Shown here one piece after another: positions 21,586 through 33,168 of a DNA stretch of 64,000 nt. The first letter of the stretch is position 1. Each line of letters starts with the position of its first letter. The translations under genes were made by a program, and so were the position numbers. The stretch spans positions 355,466-419,465 of the forward strand of contig WPDH01000052.1 in NCBI GenBank assembly GCA_019137255.1, in the 5' to 3' direction. Source of the DNA: Corinectria fuckeliana. Its lineage: Eukaryota > Ascomycota > Sordariomycetes > Hypocreales > Nectriaceae. The notes under the pieces were generated by a model. That model searched no databases, had not been told where the DNA came from, and was given only the letters and a program-made list of their open reading frames with translations.

Positions 21586-24500
21586 TCCAAATTCCAGCGC
21601 TCCAAGACCTGGAGCTTTCAGGTGAGCCTTGCTCAACCCCCGGCCGACTCTGCCGTGTGTCGTGAAAAAGAGTCGAGTCGGTGACTAGGTAGGTAGGTGG
21701 GCAGTGCGGTTGGAGGAGGGGCTGGACCAGGGCTGAGAGGGGTGACGCGGATGTTAAGAAGTGAGGGTGTTGGAAAAACCGAGAGGGAGAAAGGACAGAG
21801 AGAACCACCTAGATGGGATGTTGGATGTCTTCCCCCCAAAAATGCCCCGTCAGGATGGAACAATTATTATTAAGACAAGTTCGCTTTCGAGGCACCAAGG
21901 TCCAAACAAGCCCGCCTCTCCTCAGGCCCCAGTCCGAGGTGCAATCAGCGTCACTGATATGATACCCTTGGGAAATGTGATAAGACAATGGAACCGACCC
22001 AACACACAACAGCACACAACACCACCGCAGCCAGCCCCCAAACACCCGTATGCGCATCCCGGGCCCAGTAAAACGTCATGGATGTGGTCTCTACCGCCGA
22101 GCTTAGGCGTCTTAGCGGGTCTAGCGACGGTCCATAATAGTGAAGATTCCCCCGGAAGCTACCTCATGTCTTGTCAAATTATATCGAATTAATTATATTG
22201 CGATTACGGAACACTAGATAATTAGTAAGAGATTTATGCGCCTTCATATCTCCTTCATACGTGCATTGTTTTTCTCTTCGTGCTACCTTATGATGCAACG
22301 TTGGTGACCAAGTATTGTGCGTACTGCTTAGGTACGAAAGCAAGCGCTCTCGCATTACCTCCTATCCGTCTTTAATCATTGGTCGGAAGCCCTAAGCTTG
22401 CCCGTGGCAACTATGTAGACTATGCAGACGGATACGAACAATATCTTCTGGTTTGACATTCACATCGTGCAGAGGTATGGTGCCTGCCGTCCATTACGTG
22501 ACCCACCCCTCCCTCAGATCGACAAATATGGAGCCCATGATCAATGTTGCCGTCACCTAGAACTCCTGTTGCAATAAAACTCCTGTGGTAAGAGTAAGAA
22601 TAGCATGAGGTGTAGGTCACTTTGACTACCACTACCACGTTTTTGAGGCGCATTACACTGTCTCCTACTTACGTTACACTGGTTCGAACAAAGGTTCTCC
22701 CTGTCGAAGCTAGCTATCTTCACCAAAGTCGTGGACTTCTTGACTGTATCTCAGGTGGCACGTCTTGGAGCACTGAGACATGTGCTGCCTACTCCGTAAA
22801 CCCGAGAGAATTGGAGGCTGCGTTTGCCCGGATCAGTCCTCAATTGCATAACAGCACCGCCACGAGCCAGCTAGCCCGTCACCCATTGTCTCAGTGCAAC
22901 AAGCAGCCTCGTGTCCGTCTTCCAATGAAGTAGCAGGAGGCCATAGTCGTAGTCTAGGTGCTGACGCACCGTCCATCCCTTTCAATGTGAGGTGGCCGCT
23001 GAGTACTACATAGGGGGTAAGAGGCAAGGGCAATAACAACTGAGGCTTGAGCCGGCAGTGAACGCGGTAGGCAGAAGAGATCAACATGACTGCAGTACTG
23101 ATTGTATCTCAGAGGCGAATAGCATCACACACAGCGTCCGTAATGGTGTGCCCAAGCCTAGATTGACAACTTAGTTGCTGCATATAGACCGAGTCGAGCC
23201 GATTGTGCCCGCTGTGAGCTGACAGAGGGGCAATGGGGATGACCATGACCCCATTTAGGTACGCAACACCCACCACGGATTCTCTCCGTTCCATCACATG
23301 CTAAATGGCGGTCACATAATATCATTGCTCAAATATCCTATTCCAGGCAGTCACTTAGGCCTACTTGACACATTGATTGCCTGATAATCTAACAGTCTCT
23401 GTCATTATCGAGAACGAGGTCATGATCAAGAAGGGAAGACGACAAATGAAGAGCGAAAGTCGGTGCATGCAGGCATGTGATACGCAGCCCGAGTAGACAC
23501 ATTGTACAGCTCGACAGCACGACTCATCCTGATAGGTAGGTAGGTAGGTAGGTAGGTAGATGTTCAGACCGAAAGCGGAGGGAAGATAGAAGCAAGAGTT
23601 AGGCAGTGTAAGTAGTCTATCGCGGGTAGCAGATCCATGATTGATGTTCGACGGGCGATTGCCTGGCCTCAGCTTTCCTCGACTGTCACTTGTCGCCAGT
23701 GAAGTTGCCATCGTGCCTGTCGAATCCCGGACGCGACTGCAAGCTTTGCTACCGTTTGGGGTAGCTACTAAGCTATCCTAGGAGGCAGCTACGAGTCTGG
23801 AAATGTTTTAGAGGGTCTCGATGGTGACCGTTCATCGTACCGTTAAGGGACCTCTGTCTCCATGCAACTGCGTTGGTCTTTCATAGTAATGATGCACTCA
23901 CCATAATGTTTAGTAACTGACGCGTGAGTGGGCTGGAATGAAGCGATGAATGGAGGGGTTCAATATGGACCTACTAATGAGATGAACGATTTTGAGATGG
24001 AATTGCAAGGGAAATAGATGTCAAGGAAGTCGCCGATGGCCCGCCGAGCCCAGGTCCAAATCCAGAGAGACGAAGATGAAAGTCCGCCTGTAACACCTGC
24101 GTCGCTCCACAGGTAGTGAGTGACCTGCGTACCTACTTACGTTAATAATAGTAAGAGCACCAACACCACGAGATGCTTCGGGTCCGTACGTCGCGGTATC
24201 GCGCCCCGACAGTGGGTCCCTTGAAATCGTGGCCCCCGTCTGCACCTCATGAGGTCCCGGTCGTCACTGGCCGGGTACTTCGGCGTCGCTGAGAGTACCT
24301 CCTGCCGGTCGCTCACCAGGCATACATCCAAGTACCCTGCAGGGCCTCGGCGTACCTGGAACGTACCTTACCTGAGGCGACGCTAAGCCGGTACCTTACC
24401 TGAGCTCCGAGTCTGTTCCCCAGTGGAGGACAGTGGAGGACAATCAGGTCCTCAGGTTACCCGTTGCCATGCCTTGCTTTCCAATTCTTGTACCCGTGCA

Positions 24501-24944
24501 CCTCACTTCCGTCTAACCCAGACCAATCCATCCGTCCTCTTTTCCATCACCCTCCCTCCTCCTGTTCCTCATCCAGCGTCGTCCCGCCTTCACCCACGAC
24601 CTCGCATCCGTCGGCCATTGGTTCTGCCGCCCTTTTTCGCTCTGCTCGTAACGGTCGCCGAGCTGGGCTTCTTTTCTGCGGCTGCTGCAACCTGGCAACC
24701 TAGCCCCGATAATCGTAATTCGAGACTGCCCCCCAGGGCTCCGCTGTTGCTGTGACGTTGTTTCCGCTCCCCAGCTTCGTCAACAACAAATCGCCCCGAC
24801 TCCAACAGGCCCCTCTACGCCTCATCCTCGAGCCGTCGCTGTGAAGCCTACGCCGTCACTGACACTCACGTCGATATCTGCTGCCACCGACCACCAAGAT
24901 AACTTCCCGGCGAGACTCGCGGCCCTGAGCCCTTCGTCCCGGCC
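21586..24944. promoter_or_regulatory. Long divergent region SNF4 / VAC8, 3.36 kb
   Basis: The second longest gene-poor stretch outside the AT-rich end. It contains a (TAGG)n microsatellite at 23533-23559, a tandem gtggaggaca pair at about 24423-24442, repeated gtaccttacctgag motifs at about 24363-24405, and a pyrimidine-rich presumed VAC8 leader from about 24530. No frame in it has a recognisable product. An unannotated non-coding RNA is possible but nothing shows it. Confidence 0.4.
23533..23559. repeat. (TAGG)n microsatellite
   Basis: Six to seven tandem TAGG units, intergenic. Confidence 0.9.
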
Positions 24945-27055
24945 ATGGGTGCCTCCTGCTCGACATGCTGTGGAGGTTCGTGATGACCCCCCAGCGCCCG
25001 TCTCAGCCGAGATAACCACTCACTTGATGGAGCTGATGCCTCTCTAGGACGATCCCGCGATGGCCTCTACGAGCCCGTACTTGCCGATAGCGAGCGAGAG
25101 GCCGTTGCCGACCTGTTGCAGTACCTCGAGAACGTCAGTGACCCTCGTCCCCACTGGCTTAATCCTGCCAATGACCAAGCTGACATCACAGCAGCGTGGC
25201 GAGACCGACTTCTTTTCGGGTGAACCTCTCCGAGCCCTGAGCACCTTGGTTTTCTCAGAGAACATCGACCTCCAACGCAGTGCCAGTTTGACGTTTGCCG
25301 AAATTACCGAACGAGGTATGTGGATGAGAAAGGCGATAATGCAAGCGGATGGGAATGCGACCTGCCTTTACCTAACTTTGGAACTGCATCGTTTGCCACT
25401 ATCACAACCAGAAATTGCTGACGCATTTATTTTCTAGATGTACGGGAAGTCGATCGCGATACCCTCGAGCCCATCCTATTTCTTCTCCAGAGCCCCGATA
25501 TCGAGGTTCAGAGGGCCGCCAGCGCTGCCCTGGGTAATTTGGCTGTCGACAGTACGTCTATGAATGATGCTTTCCCCCGCCGTGTTCGAAACTGACCCAG
25601 ATGCTGTAGCGGAGAACAAGGTCTTGATTGTTCAGCTTGGTGGCCTGACCCCATTGATCCGCCAGATGATGTCGACCAATGTTGAAGTTCAGTGCAACGC
25701 CGTCGGGTGTATCACGAATTTGGCTACACACGAAGAAAACAAAGCCAAGATTGCTCGATCTGGTGCCCTCGGACCGCTAACTAGGTTAGCTAAGTCTCGC
25801 GACATGCGGGTTCAGAGAAACGCAACTGGTGCTCTGTTAAACATGACGCACTCAGGTGTGTTAGAATCAAACGATCTCGTTTTAGCTTTGGTGATAGATG
25901 CTAACGTATGGGCAGACGAGAACCGACAGCAACTCGTAAACGCCGGAGCCATTCCTGTTCTCGTCCAGCTTCTCTCTTCACCCGACGTCGACGTTCAATA
26001 CTACTGCACTACTGCACTGAGCAACATCGCTGTGGATGCTAGCAACCGACGGAAACTTGCGCAATCCGAGCCCAAACTGGTCCAATCCTTGGTGAACTTG
26101 ATGGACTCGACTTCTCCCAAGGTCCAATGCCAAGCGGCTCTGGCGCTTCGAAACCTGGCTTCCGATGAGAAGTATCAACTCGACATCGTGAGAGCCAATG
26201 GCCTCCACCCGCTCCTCCGCCTTCTTCAGTCCTCGTATCTGCCTCTCATCCTGTCTGCAGTTGCCTGTATCCGAAACATTTCCATCCACCCGATGAACGA
26301 GTCACCTATCATCGAGACCAACTTCCTCAAACCCCTTGTCGATCTCCTTGGATCCACCGACAACGAAGAGATTCAGTGCCATGCCATCTCGACCTTGCGA
26401 AACCTGGCCGCCAGTTCAGACCGCAACAAGGCTCTAGTCTTGGATGCCGGTGCTGTGCAGAAGTGCAAGCAGCTTGTGCTAGATGTTCCAGTCACGGTCC
26501 AGTCGGAGATGACGGCAGCCATTGCCGTCCTTGCGCTAAGCGACGACTTGAAATCGCACTTACTAAACCTAGGCGTGTGCAGTGTGTTGATTCCCTTGAC
26601 GCATTCGCCCAGCATCGAGGTTCAGGGCAATAGTGCCGCCGCCCTTGGCAATCTATCTTCCAAAGGTAAATACCCTCCCCAACATGGATGCATTGCAGGC
26701 AGACTCTTGGCTAACAGCAATAGTGGGCGATTACTCCATCTTTGTACAAAACTGGACCGAGCCGAACGGTGGCATCCATGGCTACCTCTGTCGCTTCTTA
26801 CAGTCGGGCGACGCCACCTTCCAGCACATTGCCGTCTGGACGCTTCTTCAACTGTTCGAATCCGAAGACAAGACCCTGATTGGACTTATCGGCAAGGCAG
26901 AGGATATCATCGAACATATCCGGAACATTGCCAACCGCCAGATCGAGCCTGAAAGCGAATTCGACGACGAGGACGAGGGTGAGGTGGTGAACCTGGCCCA
27001 GCGATGCCTTGAGCTCCTAGGACAGAGTATGTCGAAAGCTCACATCGAAGGCTGA
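24945..27055 (+). CDS. VAC8: Vacuolar protein 8, armadillo-repeat, lipid-anchored
   Basis: Armadillo-repeat scaffold on the vacuole membrane, used in vacuole inheritance, fusion, nucleus-vacuole contacts and selective autophagy in yeast. Exons: 24945-24975, 25048-25133, 25195-25315, 25438-25551, 25610-25855, 25916-26665, 26724-27055; 559 aa. The first exon encodes MGASCSTCCGG: Gly2 for N-myristoylation and Cys5, Cys8, Cys9 for palmitoylation, as expected for Vac8. About twelve ARM units follow, with repeated blocks such as VQRAASAALGNLAVD, VQCNAVGCITNLATH, VQRNATGALLNMTHS and VQCQAALALRNLASD. An acidic loop (EFDDEDEGE) is near the C-terminus. The exon 3 acceptor is a tandem cagcag, so a one-Gln longer form is possible. 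The short first exon is supported by phase and by the anchor motif. Confidence 0.96.
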
Positions 27056-27662
27056 GGGCTCCGACCCGATGTACAAACGGATTCCGCGTCATGTTGGGAG
27101 CAATTCATCTTTTCTCGAAAAAGCGAAGCGTTAGGGAGATGTCGCAGCACGGAACGGTGGGGCGGAATGGTGTTGAAGGCGTCTTGAAGGTTTCCCAAGA
27201 CTGTTGCTTGAATTTTTAACGGGTAATTTGCGTTTCTGTTGCATGGAGGCTTGCATTGTTTCTGTCGGAGCTGCTATATCGTTTGCTTTTCTCCTATTCC
27301 AACTACGATATTCCACGGACGATGTGTACTTATCCAGGGCCGCTGGCGAGAGGGCGAAGGTGCCGAGGCATAAGCAGGTGGATTGGAGGCATTTCTTTTG
27401 TCTTTGTAACGAAGCATATGCGGCAGATATGTAGCCGCTGGGGTTATCTTACCAGTGCTACTGAGAGGCTGAGCAGGAGGCTGTTTCTGTGAGGGAAGGG
27501 ACATGGATGCGAGCAGATGTAATTAGACGGCGGACGCTGACTGATAGTTTCTATACCCTCGCAAGAAGACGTCTTATTGTATGCGAGGTCGTCAATAGTA
27601 TTGAAACGATGCGTGTGAGTTTATAAAAACTAGTACATGGGTAATTGTCGTTGCAGCCAAGG
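27056..27662. other. Convergent 3' intergenic region
   Basis: Between VAC8 and IMP1 ends. Presumed 3' UTRs; small open frames here are not credible genes. Confidence 0.55.
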
Positions 27663-28310
27663 TCAGAGTCCTTGATCATCAAGCTTCTCTAGCCCGCTCC
27701 TCATCCACTTGCGCTCGTTCCATGGGAGCACCTTAGCAATGGTGGTACCAGATATGAGAGCCAGCGGCAGCGGGCCAAAGTGTCTCGAGTCGCGGGAGGC
27801 AGGAAGATTGTCTCCCGAGATCCAACAATGACCCTCCGGGATCTGGATGTTGTAGACGTGTTAGTCAGGAGTTGGTGTGAATACGAATATTGGATGCGCA
27901 TTGCCATTATGAATGGACAACGGACAACGGGTCTGAAACGAATGAAGCATAACCAAATAGCAAGAAAGACGATACCGTACCTGAATCATGAGTTCCTCTC
28001 CCGGTTCGCCGGGGGTGCCCACGGAGACATAGTCGCCGGGCATGCCGATGACACGCTTCACTCCCCACTGGTTGGAGAAGATGGGGATGCGGTAGACGAC
28101 CAGGTCGCCAATGCCGACGCCGCGGCCACAGCGGCGAGTGTTGTCGCAGAGGATCCAGTCGCCATCGACGGTAAAAGTCGGCAGCATCGACGGGCCTTGG
28201 GCCGGGCTGACGTTGTAGCCGTGCGAGAGGCCCAGGTGGACGAGGCAGGTGGCCTTGAGGAAGGATACGGATGTGCGCAGGGGGTGGCGCGCGAAGTGGA
28301 AGAAGGGCAT
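27663..28310 (-). CDS. IMP1: Mitochondrial inner membrane protease subunit 1
   Basis: Catalytic subunit of the inner membrane peptidase, a type I signal peptidase relative that trims sorting signals on the intermembrane-space side. Exons 27981-28310 and 27663-27842; 169 aa. Residues 1-35 contain the single hydrophobic anchor. Catalytic Ser41 is in AQGPSMLPTF and the general-base Lys85 in WGVKRVIGMPGDYV. The C-terminal exon supplies IPEGHCWISGDNLPASRDSR, the SGDN box followed by DSRHFGPLP. These features and the size fit Imp1; the related Imp2 is less likely because of the ...SRDSRHFGPLPLALI form, though this is a judgement by eye. Head-to-head with the mitochondrial IF3 gene. Confidence 0.92.
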
Positions 28311-28704
28311 TTCTATAGCGGTGGCTTGGGCTGGGCCCCGAGGGTCTATGGGCGCCGCGGGCGTGTCATGGCACTCTTGTGAGCTGTGTGTGCATGGGAC
28401 GAGGCTGTGAGCAAGGCTGAGTGGGATTGATTGATCGGGGTGAGATTCAAGTTGATACTCGAAGCCGGACCTAGCTTGCAGTACAGAGCAGGTACTAATT
28501 GAGGATCTTGCAGGCATGCAGCCTTGTGATTGGCTGGCCCGAAGCTTGTCCCGCAGTGACGACCTTCTGCCGACGCCGCCCGCGCTGCAATGGCGAGTCT
28601 TCACGACTTCACATCTTCCGACACCAGGCGCCATTGCTGGGGATTCTTTGCGTTTCCCCGTCGCTCTTTTACTCGAACCGCCCTAAAAGGACTCGCACGC
28701 AACC
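28311..28704. promoter_or_regulatory. Divergent promoter region IMP1 / mitochondrial IF3
   Basis: 394-bp spacer between two genes for mitochondrial proteins transcribed away from each other. No specific element identified. Confidence 0.45.
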
Positions 28705-29526
28705 ATGAGCAGCCTCTCATGCCTCAACAACTCCCGGCGCGCCCTGTACCGGGTCTTCGTCTCTCCTCTTGAGCGCCGTGGAGCATCTCTCCGGCTCCAG
28801 CTCCTCCCTCTCTCCCACGGCCGCTCCGCCGTCCCCTCCCTGCGTCAGTCCCGGTCCTTCGTGGCCCCCGCTCCTCAATTGAAGTCCGTCAGGGCCGCCC
28901 CGGAGCCTCGCATCGTCGACGACGACCGCGGCTTTGACAAGCGCTACACTACCAAGGAGGACGTGGCCAAGTCCGGCCGCGACCGCTACCCGCGGGACCA
29001 CGAAATTACGGACCCCAAGATCATGGTCCTCGACAACGGCAACTTCGACGGCCCGCTCCTAACGCGCCACGTCCTCAGCCGGCTGAGCGAGGGCGAGTCG
29101 CTGCGCATGATGAACCCCTACGTCCCCGCGAAGCCCAAGGACGACGTCCCCGTGCAGTACGCCGTGTGCAAGGTCGTCAACAAGAAGGAGGAGTACGAGC
29201 GCCAGCGCGAGGTCAGGGAGCGTCGACGCGTGTCCAAGGCGACCGAAGTCAAGAGCAAGGAGCTGGAGCTCAATTGGGCCATCGGCGACCACGACCTGCA
29301 GACCAAGATGCGCCAGCTAAGCTCCTTTCTCACCAAGGGCATGCGCGTCGAGGTCATCCTCGGAAAGAAGAAGAACAGCCGCAAGGTCGACGACACGGAG
29401 GCCGGCGAGGTGCTCGCCAAGGTCAAGAAGGGCGTCGAAGACGCTGGCGCTCGGGAGTATAAGACGATGAATGGCCATGTCAACCGGACGCTTAGGCTGT
29501 ACCTCGAAGGAACGCCTAGCAAATAA
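28705..29526 (+). CDS. AIM23: Mitochondrial translation initiation factor 3
   Basis: Initiation factor acting on the mitochondrial small ribosomal subunit. Intronless, 273 aa. A basic presequence (MSSLSCLNNSRRALYRVFVS) runs to about residue 55. The IF3 N-domain equivalent includes GNFDGPLLTRHVLSRLSEGE and VPVQYAVCKVVNKKEEY, the charged linker YERQREVRERRRVSKATEVK follows, and the C-domain begins KSKELELNWAIGDHDLQTKM and continues QLSSFLTKGMRVEVILG. The K-E-L-x-x-x-x-x-I-x-x-H-D pattern is the IF3 C-domain hallmark. The yeast counterpart is Aim23. Confidence 0.9.
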   Translation: MSSLSCLNNSRRALYRVFVSPLERRGASLRLQLLPLSHGRSAVPSLRQSRSFVAPAPQLKSVRAAPEPRIVDDDRGFDKRYTTKEDVAKSGRDRYPRDHEITDPKIMVLDNGNFDGPLLTRHVLSRLSEGESLRMMNPYVPAKPKDDVPVQYAVCKVVNKKEEYERQREVRERRRVSKATEVKSKELELNWAIGDHDLQTKMRQLSSFLTKGMRVEVILGKKKNSRKVDDTEAGEVLAKVKKGVEDAGAREYKTMNGHVNRTLRLYLEGTPSK

Positions 29527-29845
29527 GTGTCTGCCATATTACCTCAAGCGGGAAACACCGTTCTATGCTTTCCCATCTTGGAATATCACAAGACGAGACG
29601 CTGTTCTAGGGGAAAAGTCAAGAGAGCCATTCACATAATTCTGTCGGTGTATCCATACTCTGGGTATCTCTACCAGAAAGAGGAGTCTAAACCCTGGAAA
29701 CCAAAAGATAAAAAAGATAAAATAAGTCACAGACCCCGCCCGCACATATGTCAGATATTTCTCTTCGAAAGGTAATCAACCGAATTTTGCACACCCAAAC
29801 TCCGACCCAACTCCGATTGCGTAGCATCCCAAATGTGAAATCAGT
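29527..29845. other. Convergent 3' intergenic region
   Basis: Between mitochondrial IF3 and ALB1. Presumed 3' UTRs only. Confidence 0.6.
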
Positions 29846-30420
29846 CTAGAGTATTTCGTCGTCGTCGTCCATAGGCAGAGGCACGGTCGCCGCGGGTACC
29901 GGAGTGAGCGTCTTCTCGTTGGTGCCGTTCATCTCCTCGTCCGTCTCGGCCCCGGCATCTTCGCCCTCCTCCTTCGCCAGCTTGTCCGCCTCCTGCTCCA
30001 GGAGCTCGTTCTCGGCGACTTTGTTGATGGCCTCCCACGCCTTGCTGCGCTCCTTGACGCCGCGGCTGCGGCCGATGCTCTTCTCGACCTTGCGGCTGGT
30101 GCGCTCGATGATGGCCTCGGCCATCTCCAGGCCCTTCTCGTGGCGGCGGCGCGCCCGCGCCGACATCTGGGCCTTGCGGTTGTTCTTGGACTTCTTCTGC
30201 ACGCCGGCGGACTGGTGCACGGCGAGGACCGAGGGCCGCGCGACGGCGGCGCTGCGGGACGGCGGCTTGACGTCCTTTAGCGACTTGTCCGTGTCGATGC
30301 CGGGGGAGGTTGCGCGGCGAGCGGCGCGGCTGTTGGAGGAGGGACCTGTGAGGGCATTGTTAGCGGGCCGCTTAGGAATACCGGGCCTTGTAGGGAGTCT
30401 ATACCCTTCTTTTGTGCCAT
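29846..30420 (-). CDS. ALB1: Ribosome biogenesis protein Alb1
   Basis: Small basic nucleolar/shuttling factor that partners Arx1 on late 60S pre-ribosomes in yeast. Exons 30405-30420 (16 nt) and 29846-30345; 171 aa. Splicing gives MAQKKG joined to PSSNSRAARRATSPGIDTDK, the conserved Alb1 N-terminus; the intron (30346-30404) has gtatag, a gctaacaatg branch region and ccctcacag. The middle is KKSKNNRKAQMSARARRRHE, and the tail is acidic (GAETDEEMNGT, ending MDDDDEIL). An unspliced reading starts at 30481 with an unrelated N-terminus and loses the conserved start, so I reject it. Confidence 0.87.
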
Positions 30421-30870
30421 CTTTGTGAAGTTGTATTGTAGATTCTTTACAAGTTCTTCTCTGGATGTTTGGTGCTGGCAAATCGGTGACGGCGTTGGTG
30501 GGGGTGGAGGATTTGGAAATTTCGGCGGTGTACTACCCCACACAAGCGACGCGATAGCGATAAGCCCACCGAGACTGGCCAAGCTTGCGAGCTTCACCGG
30601 GAGTGGGTTGCGGGAAGGAGTGGGTAGCCTCCCTGCCGTTGTGCTCACAACTTGTTGCTGGCTTCAGCCGTGAAACGCGAGCCTACCGATTATAATGGAA
30701 TACTAGCATCTGTCTTTTGCACCTTTCCACCCTCCCTAAATCTATACCTAAGCTACTGATATTCACATTCTGGCTCCCTACTTCCGTCTCGTTGTCCCAA
30801 GTTCCATTCCGAAGCACTGAGCCTTTCCTAACGCGTCTCCCCTGAAGTCGCTTAAGCTGGTTGATCAATC
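30421..30870. promoter_or_regulatory. Divergent promoter region ALB1 / amidase-like
   Basis: 450-bp spacer between opposite starts. No clear motif recognised. Confidence 0.4.
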
Positions 30871-33168
30871 ATGAAGCCCATCTTTACTTGCGTCGTCGCA
30901 GGTCTGCAGTATCTCATTCACCCCCAAAAACTTGTATTTTGCCCATGTTCGATCCAACATTGCTCATCATGAACTAACGCGTCGAAAGGGTACTATCCAA
31001 GAAACCATCAATCCAGATGCCATTATTCCAATTACGCTCCTCACCACCGACGAGATATTTGGTGACCTCGAGGGTGTACTCAAGCTTCTCGACGACTACG
31101 ATGACGTTTTTACTGCGGAATTCGGTTCCATTCTGGTAGAGAAGCCTGGACACAGCAACGGGAGCAAAGTGATTTCCCTGCAGGACAATTCAGCGCGTCA
31201 AGTTTACCACCTCGATGACGTTGCAGGACTGAGCAGTGACGACTTTTCCGAGCTGCCGTCTGGACCTTACTTTCTGCATGGGCCAAACCTTTATCAGGCC
31301 TGGAGGTTGTACGATGATGAGCTGGGGGCATTTGCATTTGGTGTCATTCCTGATGATGTCAACCAGCCGGACGGGTGTGTTTCTCTCGTCTAGGTATGCA
31401 AGTGATCCTCCTCGCTGACATGATCCAGATACCAAGTTCTCAGCTCCCTGTCCTCACAAGGTGACTCCAAGTCAATTGCTGTTCCTTCACGACTCTATCA
31501 CCCTCGGCCTTCTCTCCGGAAGCCCCTCTCTGGCATCCGCATCTCCATCAGCGATCTCATTGCCCTCAACGGAACTCTCACGACTCTGTCTAGTCGAGCT
31601 TGGACGTCCCTTCACCACACCACCTCAACCACTACAGCCAACTACGCGCAGAAGCTGATTAATCTTGGAGCGGTCATAGTGGGTAAGACTAAGACGGCTC
31701 AGCTTGGTACCGGCGCGGAATGGGTGGATGAGCAGGCACCCTGGAGTGCCAGAGGTGATGGATATCAGACACTGTTGGGGAGTTCGGTGGGAGCTGCGGC
31801 GGGGTTGATTGGATATGAGTGGTTGCGGCAGAGCGTTGGTGTTGATGGTAAGTTCAGATGGAAACTTCCAGTCGCAGGACTAACACGGTCTGCAGATTAC
31901 GGCTTGGCAACCCAGCAAGGCCTCTACTCAATGACTCCGTCTCTTGGCAACATATCGCTTAATAGAATTTCGAGTGCCTTCAAGTATGTCGGACAATGAT
32001 TAGTTGTTCGTTCTATACTAACTGCTTACTTTAGGAACGGGAACGGGCAATTGTTCAGTCGTAGTCTTGAGGACCTTCTTCAAATGACTACACTGTCTCT
32101 TGTTACAAGCTCTTTCGAAGCCAATCATCCCCAAAGAATCCTTTATCCGGTTGATCTTATGCCTCCTTTGAATGACAGCAAAAAGCCATTGATGGCCAAA
32201 TTCATCTCGACCCTCGAGAAGTTTCTGAAGGTACAGGTAGAGGAGATCAATATCGGTGAAGTGTGGGCTGAGAGCCCCCCTAACGAAGCCCACGAGGAGA
32301 GAATGCAAATATACATGAAAGACGTAGGTACATTTGCTATTAGTACGGAAACGAGGCTGATGATGAAAGGCCCCGTTTCGTTCGCGATGCTACGAGTATT
32401 ACCACGCGTTTGACGATTTCCGAGATGAGTATCGCCAAAAGTTTGAAAGGAAACCTTTTGTTGAGGCTACACCGCGATTTCTATGGTAGGTTTGGTGCTG
32501 TCGAGTCCGGGCTACAACTGACACAAAGCAGGAATGTGGGTGAGGCAATTGACGAGAACGAGTGCAAGGAGCACCTACAACGCCTCGATGTATACCGCAA
32601 ATGGTTTGACAAACACATCTTGGCCTTGGGCCCAATCCCCAAGGTCGAGGCCATCATGATCTTGCCCTGCGGGACTTCTGACATCCGGCACCGGGACGAG
32701 CCCGCTGAGTGCGTTTCATGGCGTGTGTAACCTGTGTAACATGGCTGACGAAGATTAGTCCACCAACCACCTCAGAGGGCGTTACACCCGAGTACCTGGC
32801 CTCCGTCTTGGGGATACCGCATCTAGCCGTCCCGTGTAAGTAGCTGAAGCGCCGTCTCGCCTCGCCCTTGAAGAATATAGTGTGCTGACGGGAGTCCTGA
32901 CCGACTAGTCGCACAGCAATCTTACGAATCCCACATCAGTGGGAGAACAGAATACCAACCCGTCTGCGTCTCTCTCATAGGGCCGCGTGGGAGCGAAGCC
33001 GGTATGATTCGGCTTGTCAAGCAGGCCTTTGAGCACGCGCACTGGCGAACGGAAGTCAACACCGGACGCTTCGCCTTTCCGCTAGGTCAAGATTCCCAGG
33101 CTACCAACATAGACATGAAGCAGCAACTCCCCATGCTGCAAGCTCAGAGCCTATCGGGCCAGCCATAG
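30871..33168 (+). CDS. Amidase-signature family protein, probably catalytically impaired
   Basis: Nine exons: 30871-30933, 30989-31374, 31429-31847, 31896-31983, 32035-32323, 32370-32485, 32532-32708, 32759-32835, 32909-33168; 1875 nt, 624 aa, all phases consistent. N-terminal about 150 residues are a lead domain (GLQYLIHPQKL, then GTIQETINPDAIIPITLL) seen in fungal amidase relatives. The amidase region follows: KPLSGIRISISDLIALNGT, LGAVIVGKTKTAQLGTG (catalytic Lys expected here), GDGYQTLLGSSVGAAAGL (Ser-rich loop with the cis-Ser), then GVDDYGLATQQGLYSMTPS where relatives have a GTDTGGSxR-type nucleophile loop. That loop appears shortened by about four residues and has no Ser. The C-terminal part is normal (GIPHLAVPFAQQSYESHISG, VCVSLIGPRGSEAGMIRL). 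The fold is likely kept while amide hydrolysis is doubtful. The N-terminal exon is the least certain. No neighbouring biosynthetic cluster. Confidence 0.8.

Noticed and set aside
30277..30648. Longer unspliced frame through the ALB1 start
   Set aside because: The conserved Alb1 N-terminus appears only when translation starts at 30420 and the 59-nt intron is removed.
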